DNA from: Clostridia bacterium
Lineage (GTDB): Bacteria; Bacillota; Clostridia; Oscillospirales; CAG-272
Length of the DNA: 9,126 nucleotides
Direction of reading: 5' to 3'
Assembly: GCA_017407375.1 (NCBI GenBank)
Contig: JAFQWT010000070.1
Location: 1 to 9,126 of the forward strand
Positions 6,113-9,126 of this stretch are shown in pieces. The notes beneath the pieces are model-generated. The model was not told the DNA's origin and did no database searches. It saw only the letters and a program-made list of their open reading frames with translations. The translations under genes were made by a program, and so were the position numbers. Position 1 is the first letter of the stretch. Each line of letters opens with the position of its first letter.

Positions 6113-6141
6113 CGGGCTTCCCTCGGAAGCCCGTTTTTTTT
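6113..6141. terminator. Bidirectional rho-independent terminator between the symporter gene and rsmG
   Basis: CGGGCTTCC (6113-6121) and GGAAGCCCG (6125-6133) form a perfect 9-bp stem with a CTC loop. Eight T follow on the plus strand (6134-6141), ending the galT operon seven bases after its last stop. On the minus strand the flanking AAGAAAAA (6105-6112) reads TTTTTCTT, so the same hairpin can end rsmG, which stops 24 bp before it in that direction. Confidence 0.95.
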
Positions 6142-6156
6142 GTTTCTGATCGTCTC

Positions 6157-6891
6157 TTACAGCGGACGCGATTTCATTCTGGCATAGGCCCTCGGATAGG
6201 TCGCGGGCGTGGGCGCCAGCTTTTCAAGAAGCAGGATGCCGCGCGCTTGCGCCGCCTCTCCCTCGCCGATATCGTATTCCTCTGTAAACCTTACCTTGCA
6301 TTTTAACTCGCCCATCGCGTGGCGTGCGGCCTCCAGCTCCTGCATGGCGGAGCGCCCCTTGAGAGCGAGGAACAGTCCCCCCTTGCGGACAAAGGGCGCG
6401 CAAAGCTCAAGGAGGGTCGGCAGGGCGGCCACGGCGCGCGCTGTGGCCACGTCATAGGCGTCACGGTGGGCGGTGCGGGAAAGCTCCTCGGCACGGCCTG
6501 TGAGCGTGCGGAGCCCGCAAAGCCCCAGCCGCTCGGCCACCATGCCGACAAAGGCCGTCCTTTTGGCGGTGGCGTCGCTCGCCGTAACGGTGAGGTCGGG
6601 ACGCACGATGGCCAGCGGCAGGGAGGGGAAGCCCGCCCCGCACCCCACGTCGATCACCGAGGCGCCCGCAGGGATCAGGTCGGCCCCCATCAGGGAGTCG
6701 GCAAAGTGCAAAAGCACCACGTCCTCCATGCTTGTCAGAGCAGTGAGGTTGTACTTTTCGTTCTCCTCCAAAAGGAGGCGGTATAGGGCGTAAAACGCCT
6801 CGCCCCGCTCGGGCGTGAGGAGGGAGGCAAGCCCCGAGGAGAAAAAGGCGGCGGTCAGGGCGCTTTGAAAGGTGGCTTCTTGCTCGGTCAT
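6157..6891 (-). CDS. rsmG: 16S rRNA (guanine-N7)-methyltransferase RsmG (GidB)
   Basis: SAM-dependent methyltransferase that adds N7-methyl to G527 (E. coli numbering) in the 530 loop of 16S rRNA; loss typically gives low-level streptomycin resistance. 244 residues, near the family's usual 210-240. Motifs: YNLTALTSMEDVVLLHFADSL (47-67), the family signature; SAM loop VIDVGCGAGFPSLPL (79-93), where GTGAGFPG is usual; SDATAKRTAFV (105-115); RAEEL (133-137); YDVATARAVAALP (146-158); KGG (170-172). The C-terminal TYPRAYARMKSRPL resembles Clostridia homologues. ATG at 6891-6889 is preceded by AGAGGAG. It is convergent with the symporter gene, shares its terminator, and has its own promoter. In many Bacillota rsmG sits beside mnmG and parAB near the origin; none of those is visible here. 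Confidence 0.95.
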   Translation of the reverse strand: MTEQEATFQSALTAAFFSSGLASLLTPERGEAFYALYRLLLEENEKYNLTALTSMEDVVLLHFADSLMGADLIPAGASVIDVGCGAGFPSLPLAIVRPDLTVTASDATAKRTAFVGMVAERLGLCGLRTLTGRAEELSRTAHRDAYDVATARAVAALPTLLELCAPFVRKGGLFLALKGRSAMQELEAARHAMGELKCKVRFTEEYDIGEGEAAQARGILLLEKLAPTPATYPRAYARMKSRPL

Positions 6892-6922
6892 CGGGCGGAC
6901 TCCTCTTGCTTCGTTTTTTTAC

Positions 6923-6951
6923 AGTATAGCAGATTTTTCCCGCTTTGGAAA
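6923..6951 (-). promoter_or_regulatory. Sigma-A promoter of rsmG (extended -10)
   Basis: On the minus strand TATACT (6928-6923) is preceded by TGC, an extended -10. Seventeen bases upstream is TTTCCA (6951-6946), a 4/6 match to the -35 consensus. The start would be near 6916, about 25 nt before the rsmG ATG. The extended -10 likely compensates for the weak -35, suggesting moderate constitutive expression. Confidence 0.7.
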
Positions 6952-7002
6952 GGGGGACGGGGGGATTTTTTCTCTTTTTGCAAAAACCTGGGGCGGACGA
7001 CC

Positions 7003-7031
7003 TTGACAAGAGGGGCACTATATGGTATACT
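7003..7031 (+). promoter_or_regulatory. Strong sigma-A promoter of the pgk-tpiA operon
   Basis: Perfect -35 TTGACA (7003-7008) and TATACT (7026-7031, one mismatch) with a 17-base spacer. Transcription would start near 7038, giving an AT-rich, apparently unstructured leader of about 30 nt that holds AAGGAG at 7055-7060. No CggR- or CRE-type operator is evident. The strength fits a highly expressed glycolytic operon. Confidence 0.9.
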
Positions 7032-7068
7032 CTTAAAGAAATATAATTTATTTTAAGGAGTATTTCTT

Positions 7069-8382
7069 ATGTCCATGTACAACAAGAAGTCGGTGGAGGA
7101 CATCCCCGCCCTTGAGGGTGTCCGCGTTCTGGCGCGTTGCGATTTCAACGTGCCGCTCAAGGACGGTGTCATCACGAGTGAGAAGCGCATCGTGGAGGCG
7201 CTTCCCACCATCAAGTACCTCATCGGCAAGGGCGCCCGCGTGATCCTTTGCTCGCACCTTGGCAAGCCCCACAACGTTCTGACTCCCGGCTTTGGTCTCA
7301 CCAAGAAGGAGAAGAAGAAGGTCGAGGCCATGCCGGAGGCCGAGCGTGAGGCCGCCACGGCGGAGCTGCTTGCGAAGGCCGAGGGGGACCGCAAGAAGCT
7401 GTCGCTGGCTCCCGTGGCCGCCAAGCTCTCCGAGCTTCTTGGTAAGGAGGTGGCCTTTGCCACCGATATCGTGGGTGAGGACGCCAAGGCGAAGGCCGCC
7501 GCAATGAAGAACGGCGACGTCCTGCTCATCGAGAACGTCCGCTTTGACGCGGGCGAGGAAAAGAATAAGCCCGAGTTTGCCAAGGCGCTGGCCTCGCTGG
7601 CCGACGTTTACGTCAATGATGCCTTTGGCACCGCGCACAGAGCCCACGCCTCCACGGCGGGCGTTGCCGATTATCTGCCCGCCTACTGCGGCTACCTCAT
7701 CGGCAAGGAGATCGGCATCATGGGTGCCGCCCTGGAGAACCCCCAGCGCCCCTTCGTCGCCATTCTCGGCGGCGCCAAGGTGGCCGACAAGCTCAACGTT
7801 ATCAACAACCTCTTAACCAAGGTCGATACCCTCATCATCGGTGGCGGTATGGCCTACACCTTCCTCCGTGCCAAGGGGTATGAGATCGGTACCTCGCTCT
7901 TCGACTCCGAGAAGGTCGACTACTGCCGCGAGATGATGGAGAAGGCCGAGAAGACGGGCGCCAAGCTTCTTCTCCCCATCGACACCGTCATCGCCGCCTC
8001 CTTCCCCGATCCCATCGATGCCGCCATTGAGGTTGCGACCGTGCCCTCCTCCGAGATCCCGGCCGACAAGATGGGCCTTGACATCGGTGACAAGACCCGC
8101 GCCCTGTACGCCGATGCGGTGAAGAGCGCCAAGACCGTGGTCTGGAACGGCCCGATGGGCGTGTTTGAGAACCCCACCCTGGCGGCGGGCACCATTGCCG
8201 TTGCCAAGGCCCTGGCCGAGTCGGAGGCCACCACCATCGTTGGCGGCGGTGACTCTGCGGCGGCCTGTGAGCAGCTCGGCTTTGCCGATCGCATCACCCA
8301 TATCTCGACGGGCGGCGGCGCCTCGCTGGAGTTCCTTGAGGGGCTCGTGCTTCCCGGCATCGCCTGCCTTCAGGACAAATAA
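7069..8382 (+). CDS. pgk: Phosphoglycerate kinase with an N-domain insertion
   Basis: Glycolytic enzyme: 1,3-bisphosphoglycerate + ADP to 3-phosphoglycerate + ATP. At 437 residues it is about 40 longer than the usual 390-400. Motifs: VRVLARCDFNVPLKDG (18-33), the PGK signature; SHLGKP (62-67), the substrate loop; YVNDAFGTAHRAHAS (181-195); FVAILGGAKVADK (229-241); TLIIGGGMAYTFL (254-266); VVWNGPMGVFE (357-367); VGGGDSAAA (391-399) and STGGGASLEFLEG (413-425), nucleotide and hinge region. Between SHLGKP and LSLAPVA (111-117) there are 43 residues instead of the usual ~8, a Lys/Glu/Ala-rich stretch likely to form a helix. All catalytic motifs are intact, so it should be active. The start is set by AAGGAG eight bases before ATG 7069; a second Met at residue 3 is less well placed. 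tpiA follows after 11 bp. No gap gene is upstream; its place is taken by divergent rsmG. Confidence 0.97.
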   Translation: MSMYNKKSVEDIPALEGVRVLARCDFNVPLKDGVITSEKRIVEALPTIKYLIGKGARVILCSHLGKPHNVLTPGFGLTKKEKKKVEAMPEAEREAATAELLAKAEGDRKKLSLAPVAAKLSELLGKEVAFATDIVGEDAKAKAAAMKNGDVLLIENVRFDAGEEKNKPEFAKALASLADVYVNDAFGTAHRAHASTAGVADYLPAYCGYLIGKEIGIMGAALENPQRPFVAILGGAKVADKLNVINNLLTKVDTLIIGGGMAYTFLRAKGYEIGTSLFDSEKVDYCREMMEKAEKTGAKLLLPIDTVIAASFPDPIDAAIEVATVPSSEIPADKMGLDIGDKTRALYADAVKSAKTVVWNGPMGVFENPTLAAGTIAVAKALAESEATTIVGGGDSAAACEQLGFADRITHISTGGGASLEFLEGLVLPGIACLQDK

Positions 8383-8393
8383 GGAGAGTTGAC

Positions 8394-9126
8394 ATGAGAA
8401 GATACGTTATCGCCGGTAACTGGAAAATGAACATGACCCCCTCCGAGACGGGCGCCTTCATCCGTGAGCTGGCTCCCAAGGTGGCGGGCAAGGATGCGTG
8501 TGACATCGTGCTTTGCGTTCCCTTTGTTGACATCGCCCCCGCCATTGAGGCGGCCAAGGGCACCAACATCAAGATCGGCACGCAGAACGTCCACTTCAAG
8601 GAGAGCGGTGCCTACACGGGTGAGATCTCCGCGGCCATGCTGAAGGAGACGGGCGTTGAGTACGTCATCGTCGGCCACAGCGAGCGCCGTCAGTACTTCG
8701 GTGAGACCGATGAGACCGTCAACCTCCGCACCAAGGTGGCCCTTGGCGCGGGGCTTACCGTCATCCTCTGCCTCGGTGAGCTTCTGGAGGCGCGCCAGGC
8801 GGGCATCACGGCGGAGATCGTCTCGATGCAGACCAAGCTTGACCTCGCGGGTATTCCCGCGGAGGACCTTTCCCGCATCATCATCGCCTATGAGCCCGTC
8901 TGGGCCATCGGGACCGGCCTCACCGCCACGCCCGAGCAGGCCGATGAGGCGTGCGGCATCATCCGCTCGGTGGTTGCCGACCTTTACGGCAAGGCCGCGG
9001 CCGATGCCATGATCATTCAGTACGGCGGCTCGATGAACGAGAAGAACGCCGCGGACCTGCTCGCCAAGGAGAACGTGGACGGTGGTCTGATCGGCGGTGC
9101 CTCGCTCGTGACCGATAAGTTCACGG
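8394..9126 (+). CDS. tpiA: Triosephosphate isomerase, last few residues outside the window
   Basis: Interconverts dihydroxyacetone phosphate and glyceraldehyde-3-phosphate in glycolysis. 244 residues are visible of a family that is usually about 250, so only a handful are missing. Catalytic residues are present: N9 and K11 in AGNWKMN (7-13), H95 in VGHSERRQYFGETD (93-106), and E167 in AYEPVWAIGTG (165-175), which also holds flexible loop 6. Phosphate-binding QYGGSMN (209-215) and GGLIGGASL (230-238) are intact. The Shine-Dalgarno AAGGAG (8381-8386) overlaps the pgk stop codon and lies seven bases before the ATG, showing tight co-expression from the pgk promoter. The common Bacillota order pgk-tpiA-gpmI suggests phosphoglycerate mutase may follow outside the window. 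Confidence 0.97.
   Translation, partial: MRRYVIAGNWKMNMTPSETGAFIRELAPKVAGKDACDIVLCVPFVDIAPAIEAAKGTNIKIGTQNVHFKESGAYTGEISAAMLKETGVEYVIVGHSERRQYFGETDETVNLRTKVALGAGLTVILCLGELLEARQAGITAEIVSMQTKLDLAGIPAEDLSRIIIAYEPVWAIGTGLTATPEQADEACGIIRSVVADLYGKAAADAMIIQYGGSMNEKNAADLLAKENVDGGLIGGASLVTDKFT

Noticed and set aside
8389..8394. TTGACA in front of tpiA as a separate promoter
   Set aside because: It overlaps the tpiA start codon, so a transcript from it would start inside the gene. No matching -10 is seen; it is chance sequence between the ribosome site and ATG.

Overview
The window reads as GC-rich (roughly 60% by eye) chromosomal DNA from a member of the Bacillota, most likely an uncultured, gut-type Clostridia. 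Evidence for this is the class II (Firmicutes-type) GalT, the Clostridia-like Pgk (SHLGKP, GYLIGKE and GGGASLEFLEG stretches), the RsmG C-terminus (YPRAYARMK), AAGGAG-type ribosome sites and sigma-A promoters with 17-bp spacers. It looks like housekeeping core genome. I see no phage, IS transposase, CRISPR, tRNA or rRNA.

Layout. (1) 1-795, minus strand: cysK, cut by the left edge. (2) 796-1009: a divergent promoter region with one near-consensus promoter for each side. (3) 1010-2373, plus strand: a ROK-family sugar-kinase-like gene with a ~144-residue N-terminal extension, split into two reading frames by an apparent one-base deletion near 1354. (4) 2351-2638: a tandem array of three ~105-bp palindromic repeat units that begins inside the ROK gene and supplies its stop codon, followed by a rho-independent terminator (2653-2682) and a promoter (2680-2708). 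(5) 2766-6106: a probable two-gene operon of galT (class II) and a Na+/phosphate symporter with a PhoU-like tail. Its transcript starts with a stem-loop that abuts the galT Shine-Dalgarno, and it ends at a terminator (6113-6141) that can work in both directions. (6) 6157-6891, minus strand: rsmG as a single gene with its own promoter. (7) 7003-end: a pgk-tpiA glycolytic operon behind a near-perfect promoter; tpiA is cut by the right edge.

Functional links. GalT feeds galactose-1-phosphate carbon into glucose-1-phosphate and so towards glycolysis, where Pgk and TpiA act. The symporter sharing the galT transcript would import phosphate. CysK makes cysteine and RsmG modifies 16S rRNA.

The least ordinary parts are the palindromic array (GNRA-type tetraloops in all copies, one compensatory base-pair change between copies), the frameshifted ROK gene, an approximately 34-residue charged insertion beside the 3-phosphoglycerate-binding loop of Pgk, and the stem-loop leader of galT. 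Nothing here amounts to a clearly new multi-gene system. The repeat family is the best candidate for something undescribed.
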